From assembly GCA_902613595.1 (NCBI GenBank), contig CACMHY010000001.1, forward strand, positions 806,001-870,000: a stretch of 64,000 bases of DNA, written 5' to 3'. This DNA is from an uncultured Bacteroidota bacterium. Lineage in GTDB: Bacteria > Bacteroidota > Bacteroidia > Flavobacteriales > Flavobacteriaceae. This document shows positions 44,087 through 53,904 of the stretch, one piece after another. Every line of letters starts with the position of its first letter. Position 1 is the stretch's first letter. Made by a program: the position numbers and the translations under genes. The notes under the pieces are model-generated. The model saw only the letters and a list, made by a program, of their open reading frames with translations, made no database searches and had not been told where the DNA came from.

Positions 44087-46102
44087 TTAAATTTCAATTT
44101 GAAATCCTAGGTAAGCATTCCTTGAAGGAGCGGGTTCATAATATCTTTTCCCAAATGCATTTAGCCTAATATTATCAAAATATCTTTCATTAAAAATGTT
44201 ATTAATGCCTCCTGAGAAAGTAAGATCTATATCGTTAAAATTAAATGATTTACCAACTTGAAGCCTTACATTTTGAAAGGATTCAACTTTTACTGTATTT
44301 GAATTATTAGCATACAGGTCTCCGATATGCTCACCCGTAATTAAAAAATTTAAACTGTTATTTGTTTTGTAACCTAACTGTAAAAATATTTGGCTATTTG
44401 GTATTCCAGGAAGAGCATTATCCAAATTGTTATTGCTGCCCTTAAAAAGATATTTAGCTTGAGTAATACTTGTTCTTGCCTCCCACTTCTTATATTTATA
44501 TTGTGCAGCTAGTTCCAAGCCATATCTTTGTGTAGCTCCAGTATTTCTATAAAATGAACGCCCCGGGAACTCCTCTAATTCATAAGGTAAAATCTCATTA
44601 GAACTTTCTATTAAAAATAAGTTTGTCTCTAATTTAAATTTTTGCCACTGTCCTTTCCATCCTAATTCATAGGATATTGCTTCTGAAGGACTCAATTCAA
44701 AATTAAATCCTTCTGCACCAGAGGGATTCGCTGATAGCTCAGACAAGGTTGGAGTTTCAAAGCTGGTGGAGAAATTTACATAAATATGCTGAAAGGGAGT
44801 AAGCTCATAACTCACTCCTAAACTTGGATTAATTACCTGATATATTTGATCCTGTGAAAAACTATCTGTGCCTAAACGCATGTCATCATAACGCAAGCTG
44901 AGGCGAAAAAATAGTGCCTCCAATTTTAGCTCATCCAAAATGGAGAAACTAAAATTTTGAAATTTTTCTTCTTGAGAGAAACTATTAGATCCTTGAGAGC
45001 CCAAAATATTTAGATATCTATCTCTTTGATCTGACTGATTTAGTAATTCAGCTGCAAGTTGCAAATTATTCTTTCCAATTTTATAATTCAAACGGCTCCC
45101 TAATCCAAAGTAATTTCTTGTCAGATCAATTATTCCTCCATTTTCAAATGGTAGTTTGCCATAAAAATCTCTAAAAGAATAAAATCCATATGAGCTTAGA
45201 ATTATCTTATCAGTCCAACTTTTATCCCAATTCAGCCCAATCTTAAAATGATTAACGCTCTCATAAGTATCATAATCTAAATTACGTTGTCTAGCCTGAG
45301 ACCTATCTTCTTCTGAATCCTCTAGAGTTATTCCCCCTGCATCCTCTGCTCTTGGGCTATCAGTAAAATTCATTTGAAACTGAATTTTTGATGAAGGATT
45401 TAATTTATGTTTTATTTTCAGATTTAAAAGATTTTGTTCTAAACCACTATTATTTCTAAATCCATCTGTAAGTAAACGGTTAGCATGAATCAATGCAGTT
45501 GTTTTATCATTTTTAACAGACCCTGTTAATTGATAAGATTGTAATCCAAAGGCACCTAGACGGGTTCGGAGTTGAAAATTTTTCCCTTCAATGTAATCTA
45601 TTGTGTTTAGATAAATGACTCCACCTGAGGCATTTCCATACAAACTTGCAGATGGACCCCTAAGGACTTCCAGGTTTTTGAGAAGTCCCAGCGGTATATT
45701 ATCTATTTGGCCCTGTCCATCTGGTGTTGTTTCTGGAATTCCATCAACAATGATCTTAACTCCTCTTATTCCAAAAGCTGATCTTGCACCAAAACCTCTT
45801 AAAGAAACTCTTAAATCTTGTGCATAATTATTTGCATTTTGAGTAAAAAGCCCTGGTACTGCCCTTAAATAGTCTTGTAGGGTAATTTGCTGAAATATGT
45901 TTTGATATTGCTCAACTTCTTGAAAACTTACTGCAAAAGGCAATTTATTTAAAGCAGTAAAAGTTTTAGGAGAATTTAGCACTACTTCTTTGAGTGTAAC
46001 TGTAACAGTATTTGAATTATTTTGTGCTTCAGAAAAAAAAGAGTTTAGAAAAAAAGAAACTATAATGATGGTTTTAGAAATTCTGTTCTCTATTATGGTC
46101 AT
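44087..46102 (-). CDS. TonB-dependent outer-membrane receptor
   Basis: 671 residues: signal peptide 1-27, a short linker with VTLKEVVLNSP (TonB-box-like region), a plug domain with RAVPGLFTQNANNYAQDLRV, LRGFGARSAFGIRG and VLRGPSASLYGNASGG, and a 22-strand-type barrel ending in an aromatic C-terminus (AYLGFQIEI). It lacks the N-terminal carboxypeptidase-like domain and SusD partner of glycan SusC proteins, so it resembles the FecA/PupB siderophore or metal receptors. The substrate is unknown. It lies directly upstream of the PBP4 gene. Confidence 0.92.
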   Translation of the reverse strand: MTIIENRISKTIIIVSFFLNSFFSEAQNNSNTVTVTLKEVVLNSPKTFTALNKLPFAVSFQEVEQYQNIFQQITLQDYLRAVPGLFTQNANNYAQDLRVSLRGFGARSAFGIRGVKIIVDGIPETTPDGQGQIDNIPLGLLKNLEVLRGPSASLYGNASGGVIYLNTIDYIEGKNFQLRTRLGAFGLQSYQLTGSVKNDKTTALIHANRLLTDGFRNNSGLEQNLLNLKIKHKLNPSSKIQFQMNFTDSPRAEDAGGITLEDSEEDRSQARQRNLDYDTYESVNHFKIGLNWDKSWTDKIILSSYGFYSFRDFYGKLPFENGGIIDLTRNYFGLGSRLNYKIGKNNLQLAAELLNQSDQRDRYLNILGSQGSNSFSQEEKFQNFSFSILDELKLEALFFRLSLRYDDMRLGTDSFSQDQIYQVINPSLGVSYELTPFQHIYVNFSTSFETPTLSELSANPSGAEGFNFELSPSEAISYELGWKGQWQKFKLETNLFLIESSNEILPYELEEFPGRSFYRNTGATQRYGLELAAQYKYKKWEARTSITQAKYLFKGSNNNLDNALPGIPNSQIFLQLGYKTNNSLNFLITGEHIGDLYANNSNTVKVESFQNVRLQVGKSFNFNDIDLTFSGGINNIFNERYFDNIRLNAFGKRYYEPAPSRNAYLGFQIEI

Positions 46103-46143
46103 AGTGTATGCTATTATTTAAATTTGTACGAAGATAATCAATT

Positions 46144-46386
46144 ATGTATCTGTCCGAAACAGAAGAAATCATTGCTTTTATAGTCTGCATAGCTATTGTT
46201 ATAGGTTTCGCAGTAAGTACTTATCTTGAAATTAAAAATACTATCTCTGAAGAAAAAAATAAACAAAAAGAAAAGAGAGAAAATGAGGCAAAAATTAAAA
46301 CTCTAATTAAATATTTCGATGCCAAAAAAAACCTGATAGACAGAATTACTGAAACTAAAAAATCTCTAGAAAACAGAAATAAATAA
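46144..46386 (+). CDS. small single-span membrane protein, unknown
   Basis: 80 residues: a hydrophobic segment at about 8-28 (IIAFIVCIAIVIGFAVSTY), then a highly charged, helix-forming tail with heptads (EEKNKQKEKRENEAKIKTL). I do not recognise the family. A frame on the opposite strand over the same bases is weaker. It begins 42 bases from the divergent TonB receptor start, and pirin follows 38 bases later on the same strand. TAAATTTG at 46119-46126 could be a -7 box, but no -33 box matches. Confidence 0.6.
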   Translation: MYLSETEEIIAFIVCIAIVIGFAVSTYLEIKNTISEEKNKQKEKRENEAKIKTLIKYFDAKKNLIDRITETKKSLENRNK

Positions 46387-46423
46387 TGTGATAAAAAATA
46401 ATTCATTAAACCAATTTTAAAGA

Positions 46424-47131
46424 ATGAAAAAAATATTCCACAGTTCAAACTCCAGAGGAGAAGCTGACCACGGTTGGTTAAAAGCCAAACATTCCTTTAG
46501 TTTTGCCAATTATTTCAATCCTGAAAGAATACAGTTTGGAGCTCTACGTGTATTGAACGATGATATAATTGCACCTGGAAGAGGTTTTGGTACTCATCCA
46601 CACGACAATATGGAGATTATCACTATACCGTTAGATGGGAGTTTAGAACACAAAGACAGCATGGAAAATGTAGGTGTGATTGAAAAAGATGAAATACAAG
46701 TCATGAGTGCTGGAACAGGTGTCTCTCACAGTGAATACAATAAAAGTAAAGAAAAACCAGTAAGTCTTCTTCAAATCTGGATATTCCCAAAAGAACAAAA
46801 TGTGACCCCACGTTATGATCAAAAAAACCTTAAGGAGCTTCAAAAAATGAATAGTCTGTATCCCATAGTTACTCCGAATAAAAGTGGTACTGGAATGTGG
46901 ATTCATCAAGATGCCTGGTTGCACATGGGTAATTTTAACAAACCAGCCTCCTTTGAATATAAAATAAATAAAAAAGGTAATGGGGTTTATACTTTTGTTA
47001 TTGAAGGTCGTGCAAAAATTTCTGAAAACATCCTTGGTAAGAGAGATGCCCTTGGAATTTGGGATACAGAAGATTTTAATATTTATGTAGATAAAAGCAC
47101 AAAACTTTTATTAATCGAAGTTCCTCATTAA
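46424..47131 (+). CDS. pirin family protein (YhhW-type bicupin)
   Basis: A 235-residue pirin: SRGEADHGWLKAKHSFSFANYF near 9-30, GFGTHPHDNMEIITIPLDG near 54-72 (metal-binding His, His, Glu), and MSAGTGVSHSEYN near 93-105 (the fourth ligand His). A second cupin-like domain fills the C-terminal half. E. coli YhhW has quercetin dioxygenase activity in vitro; the cellular role is unclear. It is probably transcribed with the small genes on either side. Confidence 0.93.
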   Translation: MKKIFHSSNSRGEADHGWLKAKHSFSFANYFNPERIQFGALRVLNDDIIAPGRGFGTHPHDNMEIITIPLDGSLEHKDSMENVGVIEKDEIQVMSAGTGVSHSEYNKSKEKPVSLLQIWIFPKEQNVTPRYDQKNLKELQKMNSLYPIVTPNKSGTGMWIHQDAWLHMGNFNKPASFEYKINKKGNGVYTFVIEGRAKISENILGKRDALGIWDTEDFNIYVDKSTKLLLIEVPH

Positions 47132-47140
47132 GTATTTGAA

Positions 47141-47281
47141 ATGTCTAAACAATCAGCAAAGGAACTTCTTGTGTACATTGAAAAAAAAATTCAAAATGGT
47201 GATTATAAAGACAGTGTTCATAAGATAACGCTCATGACTACCAGAAATGTAATCCGAAAAATCCTAGAGGAAGAATTTTAA
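47141..47281 (+). CDS. 46-residue small protein, unknown
   Basis: ATG at 47141 to TAA at 47281, beginning 9 bases after the pirin stop. The sequence starts MSKQSAKELLVYIEKKI and ends NVIRKILEEEF: hydrophilic, lysine/glutamate-rich and predicted helical throughout. No family recognised. Position, spacing and codon use like its neighbours support a real gene, but short frames of this size also arise by chance. Confidence 0.45.
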   Translation: MSKQSAKELLVYIEKKIQNGDYKDSVHKITLMTTRNVIRKILEEEF

Positions 47282-47373
47282 TTTCAATTAGATTATTGAA
47301 AAGCTTGAAAGTACTTAAGGTTATAATTCTCATGAAAATGATTCCTTAACTTTATCAAATAGATAAATAAATT

Positions 47374-48693
47374 ATGGAGTTAATTCCAGTTAGCGGCTTT
47401 TCTCTTATTTCCCTTTTAAGAGGATTTTTGGGTATTTCTGTTTTGATTTTAATTGCTTTTCTTTTGAGCAATAATCGAAAAGCTATTTCATGGAAGACAG
47501 TTGGTGTAGGATTATTTATACAATTTATTGTTGCTTTTGGGGTGCTCAAAATAAAATTAATAAAAAATATTTTTGAGGCTGCAGGTAACTTTTTTATAAA
47601 AGTTTTAGAATATACTGGTGAAGGAACTAAAATGCTTTTAGGTGAATTTGGTGATGTTGATGAATATGGCTTTATTTTCATTTTTCAGGCTCTACCTGTT
47701 ATCATTTTCTTTTCAGCCTTAAGTTCAATACTTTATTACTTTGGAATTATTCAGAAAGTGGTTGGATTTCTGGCAAGACTTCTTACAAAAGTTTTTAAAA
47801 TTTCTGGAGCTGAAAGCCTATCAGTTGCTGGGAACATATTTCTAGGTCAGACCGAAGCGCCTCTTCTTATTAAAGCTTATTTAGAGAAAATGAATCGTTC
47901 TGAAATTTTCTTAGTAATGGTTGGTGGAATGGCCACGGTAGCTGGAAGTGTACTTGGAGCTTACATTGGTTTTCTAGGCGGGAATGATCCAATCAAAAAG
48001 TTAGAATTTGCGAAGAGTCTTCTTGCCGCATCCGTTATGGCAGCACCAGGTGCCATTGTGATTGCTAAAATGATGTATCCTCAAAATGAAGAGATCTCAA
48101 ATAATGTTATAGTTTCAAAAAATAAGATCGGCTCTAATTTACTTTCAGCTATCTCAATTGGAACAAGTGAAGGGATAAAAATGGCGGTAAATGTAGCGGC
48201 AATGTTATTAGTCTTTATCGCATTAATAGCAATGTTAAGTAGTATACTTGGAGGCGTTGGTGATATTACTGGAATTAATTCATGGATTGAATCAAATACT
48301 TTTTACAAAAGCCTTTCTATTGAATTTATTTTAGGGTATTTATTTGCTCCATTAATGTGGATCATCGGTGTTGCAAAAGATGATATTGCGCTTATGGGAC
48401 AATTATTAGGTGTTAAATTAGTTGCGAGTGAATTTGTTGGTTACACTCAACTTGTGGGTTTAAAAAATGCTTTGAATCCAATCCATTTCAACTATGAAAA
48501 ATCAGTAATAATGGCAACCTACATGCTTTGTGGATTTGCAAATTTTGCATCAATTGGTATCCAAATTGGAGGAATAGGAATTATCGCTCCTAAAATCAAA
48601 AAACTTTTAACAGAATTAGGTCTAAAAGCAATGATAGCTGGTTCCTTAGTTTCACTTATGTCAGCAACTATCGCGGGTATTATTTTAGGATAA
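47374..48693 (+). CDS. nupC: NupC-family concentrative nucleoside transporter (CNT)
   Basis: A 439-residue polytopic inner-membrane symporter for nucleosides driven by Na+ or H+. CNT motifs: FGDVDEYGFIFIFQALPVIIFFSAL near 89-113, NIFLGQTEAPLLIKAYL near 157-173 (substrate site), GGMATVAGSVLGAY near 185-198, and in the C-terminal half GTSEGIKMAVNVAAMLLVF and CGFANFASIGIQIGG. Length and motifs are complete. It is convergent with the SSS gene, only 5 bases between stops. Confidence 0.94.
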   Translation: MELIPVSGFSLISLLRGFLGISVLILIAFLLSNNRKAISWKTVGVGLFIQFIVAFGVLKIKLIKNIFEAAGNFFIKVLEYTGEGTKMLLGEFGDVDEYGFIFIFQALPVIIFFSALSSILYYFGIIQKVVGFLARLLTKVFKISGAESLSVAGNIFLGQTEAPLLIKAYLEKMNRSEIFLVMVGGMATVAGSVLGAYIGFLGGNDPIKKLEFAKSLLAASVMAAPGAIVIAKMMYPQNEEISNNVIVSKNKIGSNLLSAISIGTSEGIKMAVNVAAMLLVFIALIAMLSSILGGVGDITGINSWIESNTFYKSLSIEFILGYLFAPLMWIIGVAKDDIALMGQLLGVKLVASEFVGYTQLVGLKNALNPIHFNYEKSVIMATYMLCGFANFASIGIQIGGIGIIAPKIKKLLTELGLKAMIAGSLVSLMSATIAGIILG

Positions 48694-48698
48694 ACTTA

Positions 48699-50507
48699 TT
48701 ATAAAACATTTACTTTTATTTTCCCCCAGATTTTAATCAACAGATAGCCTGATACTATCGCCAATGCAAGAAGCGGAAATGCTAATCTGAGATTTCCATA
48801 AATGAAGTATCCAGTGCAAAACATAATGCTATAGATCATTGAACAACCAAGTAACATTGCTACAATTCCGGCAGGAACGCTCCACGTTTTATTATCATCT
48901 AAAAGTTCTACTCCATCTTTTTGAGCTTTGTCAATAATTTTTGCCCAACCTGGTCCTCCAGGTTGTGTTTTTTTATAAAATGCTCTTAACACAGACTCAT
49001 CTTCTGAAGGAGTTATAAATGTAATGAGCAACCATAAAATTGTTGTCACTGCAACTACAAAAGGAAATTCTGCCCAACCCGGCATGATCCCCTCAAGACC
49101 AAAAAGAGTTGATTTAATTGACGGAATTGTTAGTGTTAAAGAAATTAATCCTGAAGCAACCATCGCAGTAATTTCACTCCATGCGTTTATTCTCCACCAA
49201 AACCACCTTAATATAAAGATAAGACCCGTTCCAGCTCCAAATACTAATAATAGATTAAATAATTGCATTGCATTTTGAAGAAGCAATGCTAATAGAGTAC
49301 TTAAGACCATTAGTAAGACCGTTGAAATTCTTCCAACAGCAACTAACTGCTTTTGAGAAGCACTAGGATTAATTTGTGTTTGATAAAAGTCATAAACAAT
49401 ATATGAAGATCCCCAATTGAGTTGAGTAGAAATAGTACTCATGTAAGCTGAAATCAATGAAGCTAAAACAAGACCTAAAAGCCCTGTCGGCAGTTTGGTC
49501 AGCATTGCAGGATAAGCAAGATCATTACCCAATTTATCTTCGGTTATGTTTGGAAAAGCTTGTTGAATACTATCAAGATCAGGAAAAACAACAAGCGACG
49601 CAAGTGCAACCAAAATCCATGGCCATGGTCTCAAAGCATAGTGCATAATATTAAAAAAGAAAGTTGCGCCAATAGCATGGTTTTCATTTTTTGCTGCAAA
49701 CATTCTCTGCGCAATATACCCCCCTCCTCCTGGTTCTGCGCCAGGATACCATGAACTCCACCATTGCACTGCAAGCGGGATTATAAGTAAAGCTATGAGT
49801 GCATTTGTATCAGAAAAATCTGGAAGAATAGAAATTTTATCTGATACATTTTCATTTGACAAAAGAGCCTCAATTCCACCTACCTCAGGCAAGTTTACTA
49901 AATAAAATGCTGCCCCAATTGCTCCTCCCATTGCAACAAAAAATAGAATAACATCAGTGTAGACAACCCCCTTAAAGCCTCCAATTGCACTAAAAGTAAC
50001 CGTAACTAAGCCAGCAGTAATAACAGTTTGCCAAGGTTCTAGTCCTAGCATTATACCTCCGATTTTAATAGCTGCCAAAGTAACCGCTGACATTGTTATA
50101 ACGTTGAAAACTATACCCAAATAAATGGCTCTAAATTTTCTTAAAAATCTTGCGGGTTTACCACCGTACCTCAATTCATAAAATTCTAAATCAGTGCTAA
50201 CATTTGATCTGCGCCAAAGTTTCGCATAAACGAAAACCGTTAAAAGTCCTGTTATCAAAAAAGCCCACCAAACCCAATTACCAGATACACCGTTGGATCT
50301 TACGATATCAGTCACCAAATTTGGCGTATCAGTTGAAAATGTGGTTGCAACCATTGATAAGCCCAAGAGCCACCATGGCATACTTCTTCCTGATAAAAAA
50401 TATTCATTTGCACTTTTACCTGAGGACTTTGAAACATAAATGCCTATTCCAAGAGAGATAGCAAAAAATAAAAAAATGATTAGCCAGTCTAGATTAGTAA
50501 TCTGCAT
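48699..50507 (-). CDS. sodium:solute symporter family (SSS) transporter
   Basis: A 602-residue Na+ symporter with about 14 hydrophobic segments. NEYFLSGRSMPWWLLGLSM near 35-53 is the SSS N-terminal signature, followed by TFSTDTPNLVTDIVR, and AYMSTISTQLNWGSSYIVYDFYQ near 355, which holds the conserved Na2-site Ser/Thr residues. The longer-than-average length and C-terminal tail resemble SLC5-like transporters common in Bacteroidota, but the substrate (sugar, amino acid or organic acid) cannot be read. Confidence 0.9.
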   Translation of the reverse strand: MQITNLDWLIIFLFFAISLGIGIYVSKSSGKSANEYFLSGRSMPWWLLGLSMVATTFSTDTPNLVTDIVRSNGVSGNWVWWAFLITGLLTVFVYAKLWRRSNVSTDLEFYELRYGGKPARFLRKFRAIYLGIVFNVITMSAVTLAAIKIGGIMLGLEPWQTVITAGLVTVTFSAIGGFKGVVYTDVILFFVAMGGAIGAAFYLVNLPEVGGIEALLSNENVSDKISILPDFSDTNALIALLIIPLAVQWWSSWYPGAEPGGGGYIAQRMFAAKNENHAIGATFFFNIMHYALRPWPWILVALASLVVFPDLDSIQQAFPNITEDKLGNDLAYPAMLTKLPTGLLGLVLASLISAYMSTISTQLNWGSSYIVYDFYQTQINPSASQKQLVAVGRISTVLLMVLSTLLALLLQNAMQLFNLLLVFGAGTGLIFILRWFWWRINAWSEITAMVASGLISLTLTIPSIKSTLFGLEGIMPGWAEFPFVVAVTTILWLLITFITPSEDESVLRAFYKKTQPGGPGWAKIIDKAQKDGVELLDDNKTWSVPAGIVAMLLGCSMIYSIMFCTGYFIYGNLRLAFPLLALAIVSGYLLIKIWGKIKVNVL

Positions 50508-50577
50508 AATTTAAATCATTTGGTCTTTCTAAAGGTAAAAAAAAACCCAATCCCAAATTAATTTATTCAAAAAACAC

Positions 50578-50608
50578 TTGAGATTCAATTTATTAACTAC
50601 TAGGTTTG
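50578..50608 (+). promoter_or_regulatory. candidate Bacteroidota promoter for the secreted protein at 50629
   Basis: TTG at 50578-50580 and TAGGTTTG at 50601-50608 with a 20-base spacer, one longer than the ideal. The -7 box is a full match to TAnnTTTG. Transcription would start near 50615, about 14 bases before the GTG start codon. Confidence 0.45.
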
Positions 50609-50628
50609 TATTATAAAATTTAATTGCT

Positions 50629-51291
50629 GTGATAAAAAAGGTATTTTCTTTTTTTTTCTTTTTTTGTTTATTCTGCATGTATGGTCAAAAGCCAACTGAA
50701 CTGGTCAGTCCCCCAAAGCTTATTGTGCCAAAGTCTGAAGGTGAGAGACCAAAATTATTGAAACCGAAAGAAAATAAATCCTTATTATCTGAGGATTACT
50801 TTAAACCTGATATAGACTTGCCTAACTTGAACAATGAAAGGGAAAGTCGAAACATGATGTTTGGTGAAAATGAAAAATTTTTGGATCCTGGAAAACGATA
50901 TGAAAACAAGCTGAATCGTAAGTCTGAAAAAGACAAAAATCCAAATCAATTTCAAACAGATCAATATCTAGGAGACTTTCGTAATAATGGAAAGTTTGTA
51001 CAGATAGCCTTGAGGGATCATGAATCTCCAGATGGTGATTTAATACGCATAATGTTAAATGATAAAGAAGTTGTTTCGAGAGTCTTGCTTCAGGAGCGAT
51101 TCAAAAGTATTGCAATAGACCTTGTTATGGGTTTCAACAAAATAGATTTTGTTGCATTAAACCAGGGCGCGTCAGGTCCAAACACTGCAGAGGTCATGGT
51201 GTTTGATGATAATGGAAAATTAGTAGGTTCTAATCGATGGAATCTTGCTACTGGAGTAAAAGCTACTTATATAGTTGTTAAGGAAAAATAA
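50629..51291 (+). CDS. secreted protein of unknown function
   Basis: 220 residues, starting with GTG. N-terminal signal peptide (KKVFSFFFFFCLFCMYGQ), then a charged, Pro/Lys/Asn-rich region to about residue 115 that looks unstructured. A C-terminal domain of about 100 residues, beginning YLGDFRNNGKFVQIALRDHESPDGD, has alternating beta strands (VVSRVLLQERF; NKIDFVALNQGASGP; AEVMVFDDNGKLV), so perhaps a jelly-roll or Ig-like fold. I know of no function. It is probably periplasmic or outer-membrane associated. It stands alone between two minus-strand genes. Confidence 0.75.
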   Translation: MIKKVFSFFFFFCLFCMYGQKPTELVSPPKLIVPKSEGERPKLLKPKENKSLLSEDYFKPDIDLPNLNNERESRNMMFGENEKFLDPGKRYENKLNRKSEKDKNPNQFQTDQYLGDFRNNGKFVQIALRDHESPDGDLIRIMLNDKEVVSRVLLQERFKSIAIDLVMGFNKIDFVALNQGASGPNTAEVMVFDDNGKLVGSNRWNLATGVKATYIVVKEK

Positions 51292-51294
51292 TAA

Positions 51295-52407
51295 TTATCC
51301 TTCATATACTTCTAACATACTTTTTGTAAAAAGATCCACTTCTTCAAGAGTTCCCGTACTAATTCTACACCAATCATAAAAGGGAGGAAAAGGTCTTCCA
51401 ATTCGTATCCCTTTTTCTAACATTATTTTTCCCAACTTTCTTATATCTTTTTTCGAGTGAAAAAAAACAAAATTGGTGTGTGAGGTAACATAGTCTAGTT
51501 TTAGATGATCTAAAATCGCATAAATTCTATTTTTTGCCTCTTTATTTTTGGACAATGAGAACTGATAAAATCCTTCATCCTTTAGAGCTTCTTTTGCTGC
51601 TTCGATAGCAAGTACATTACTCATAGCAACAACATTATTACGAATTTTATTTGCAATTTCAGGTTTGGCAACTAAATATCCTATTCTTAAACCTGCCATA
51701 CCATAAACTTTTGAAAATGTTTTTGAAACGATTACGTTGTCACCTTTTTTAACAGCATTAATCATACTTGGATAATTAGGCTTTTCTATATAATCATAGT
51801 ATGCTTCATCTGAAAAAACTATAGTTTTTTTACTTGCGGTATCGCAAAAATCAACAAGTTTCTTTGCAGGAACTATTGTTCCAGTAGGGTTATTAGGATT
51901 ACAAAGAAATATAAGTTTTGTTTTAGAAGAGATCCTTTTTTCTATTTCATTTAAATCATATCCTTTGTCGGCACCAACAGGAACCCAATTTATTGTTGCG
52001 CCCCACTGTTTGGCATAATCCATCATTGCAAGAAAAGTGGGTTGCCCAGATATAATTTCACCACCATTAGATGCAAACGTAAGACCCGTAATTCTTAATC
52101 CCTCGGTGGATCCACCAGTAATTATAATTGACTCTTCAGAGACACCGTGTTTTTTAGCTAAAATCGAAGCTAAGTCGTCGGAATAGGCATACGGATATCT
52201 ACATCCGTGATTAAATGAATTTTTTATCCGTTGTTGTACGTTTTTTGAGGGTCCATAAGGGTTTTCATTTGAACTTAAGCGAATTGGAGATTCTAGTGCT
52301 CTAGGATTATATTGTATTTTCTCTTGAGCACTTAAAATACTAGGTGGTGTCAAAAGTATACCTCCTATTCCCATTGAAGCTCTAAGCCAATCTCTTCTTG
52401 TTTGCAT
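51295..52407 (-). CDS. exported class I/II aminotransferase (HisC-like) with Tat-type signal
   Basis: About 370 residues. The ATG at 52407 gives QTRRDWLRASMGIGGILL, a twin-arginine-type signal; a TTG/ATG start further upstream would bury it. The PLP domain has SSNENPYGPS near 46-55 (HisC-like), NPNNPTG, SDEAYYDYI and the PLP Lys in SKTFSKVYGMAGLRIGY. Histidinol-phosphate aminotransferase paralogues with Tat signals occur in Bacteroidota, but the periplasmic substrate is unknown. It lies beside an amino-acid symporter and an exported M20 hydrolase, hinting at a role in scavenging amino compounds. Confidence 0.85.
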   Translation of the reverse strand: MQTRRDWLRASMGIGGILLTPPSILSAQEKIQYNPRALESPIRLSSNENPYGPSKNVQQRIKNSFNHGCRYPYAYSDDLASILAKKHGVSEESIIITGGSTEGLRITGLTFASNGGEIISGQPTFLAMMDYAKQWGATINWVPVGADKGYDLNEIEKRISSKTKLIFLCNPNNPTGTIVPAKKLVDFCDTASKKTIVFSDEAYYDYIEKPNYPSMINAVKKGDNVIVSKTFSKVYGMAGLRIGYLVAKPEIANKIRNNVVAMSNVLAIEAAKEALKDEGFYQFSLSKNKEAKNRIYAILDHLKLDYVTSHTNFVFFHSKKDIRKLGKIMLEKGIRIGRPFPPFYDWCRISTGTLEEVDLFTKSMLEVYEG

Positions 52408-52538
52408 TTCTAATGTTTTATAATAAAGTTTCTCCTTTTTTTTTATAAAACAAAATTTTATCATAAAAAATATTTGATTGGTATATATGATTTGGTTTAC
52501 GTTACTTATAAAATGAAAATTAATCCCTAATTTTCGCT

Positions 52539-53888
52539 ATGGGTGAATTTATTACTTTATTAGATTCCTATCTACAATTTTTCATAAAACAGCTAGAGTG
52601 GGTGATGCTTTTCACAATAATTGGAGGTGGCTTTTACCTTTTTTTTCTAAGCAAAGGGTATCCATTATTAAAAATTAAATCTGCCTTTAAACTTCTTTTC
52701 ACAGTTGAACAAAACAAAGGAATTTCAAGATTTCAAGCACTTTCAGCTGTTCTAGCTGCAACTGTGGGTCTTGGGAATATTTCTGGAGTTGCTATTGCTA
52801 TACATATGGGTGGCCCCGGTGTATTAGTTTGGATGTGGATAACAGCCATAATAGGAATGATAATTAAATTTTATTCATCATCACTAGCAGTGATACTCAG
52901 AGAAAAACAAAAAAATGGGGATCCATTAGGCGGTCCTATGTATTATATGAGTTTGGGTATCAAAAGATGGGGTAAGCCTCTTGCTATTTGGTTTTCATTA
53001 GCTGGGCTTTTTGGTGTTCTTCCTGCTTTTACTGCTAATCAATTATCACAAACTTTTATGGATGTTTTAAAACCAAACAATTATGTGATTATTGGAGACC
53101 TGCAGTGGAAATTTATAATTGGTATTCTGCTTTCCATAGTAAGTGGTTTTGTAATATTCGGAGGTTTAAAGTCAATTGTAAAAGTTACTTCAAATTTAGT
53201 TCCTGTAATGGTAGCTTTATATTTTTTCATGGGGCTCTTCATGATTTTCTCAAATTTTGAAGAGGTAATTCCGACATTTAGACTAATTATTTTTGAAGCA
53301 TTTAATTTAAAAACAGCCGTTACAGGGGGCTTTTGGGGTCTTGTTATACTTGGTGTCCGTAGAGCTGTTTTTTCTAATGAAAGTGGAGTAGGAAATGCAC
53401 CCATGTATCATGGACAATCTCAAAGTAAAAATGGGACCGATGAAGGTTTAGTAGCAATGCTTGGTCCACTTCTCGATACAATACTGGTGTGTACAATTAC
53501 TGGTCTGGTTGTAATTATTAGTGGAGCTTACAAAGTTGAAAATCTAAACGGTATTGTCCTAACTCTAGAAGCATTTAGGCGTTTGTTTTTTGGTCTGGGT
53601 GATATTTTACTACTTCTTATGGTTTTTGTATTTGGAATATCAACTTTGTTTACTTATTCCTATTATGGAGTGAAATGTTTTGGCTATTTAACAAAACTCA
53701 GCTGGGGCAAATACTACAATTATTTTTATGTAATAAGTATCGTTTTTTCTGCATTAGCGACAGTAGATATTGTAGTTGGAATTATTGATCTTTCTTTTGC
53801 CCTTATGTGTATCCCAAATATGGTTGCAATAATATATCTATCTTCTTATGTAAACAAAGAAATGCAGAAAAGAAAATGGGTAAAATAA
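52539..53888 (+). CDS. sodium:alanine (AGCS) symporter
   Basis: A 449-residue amino acid carrier. Motifs: GFYLFFLSKGYPLLKIKSAFKLLF near 31-54, LAATVGLGNISGVAIAIHMGGPG near 68-90 (the AGCS signature), GGPMYYM near 129, and RAVFSNESGVGNAPMYHG near 277-294. It imports Ala, Gly or D-Ala with Na+; AGCS members accept both L- and D-alanine. It diverges from the exported aminotransferase and converges with the M20 gene, so the three may serve one nutrient route (inference). Confidence 0.93.
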   Translation: MGEFITLLDSYLQFFIKQLEWVMLFTIIGGGFYLFFLSKGYPLLKIKSAFKLLFTVEQNKGISRFQALSAVLAATVGLGNISGVAIAIHMGGPGVLVWMWITAIIGMIIKFYSSSLAVILREKQKNGDPLGGPMYYMSLGIKRWGKPLAIWFSLAGLFGVLPAFTANQLSQTFMDVLKPNNYVIIGDLQWKFIIGILLSIVSGFVIFGGLKSIVKVTSNLVPVMVALYFFMGLFMIFSNFEEVIPTFRLIIFEAFNLKTAVTGGFWGLVILGVRRAVFSNESGVGNAPMYHGQSQSKNGTDEGLVAMLGPLLDTILVCTITGLVVIISGAYKVENLNGIVLTLEAFRRLFFGLGDILLLLMVFVFGISTLFTYSYYGVKCFGYLTKLSWGKYYNYFYVISIVFSALATVDIVVGIIDLSFALMCIPNMVAIIYLSSYVNKEMQKRKWVK

Positions 53889-53904
53889 TTTTAATTTGAC
53901 TTCT

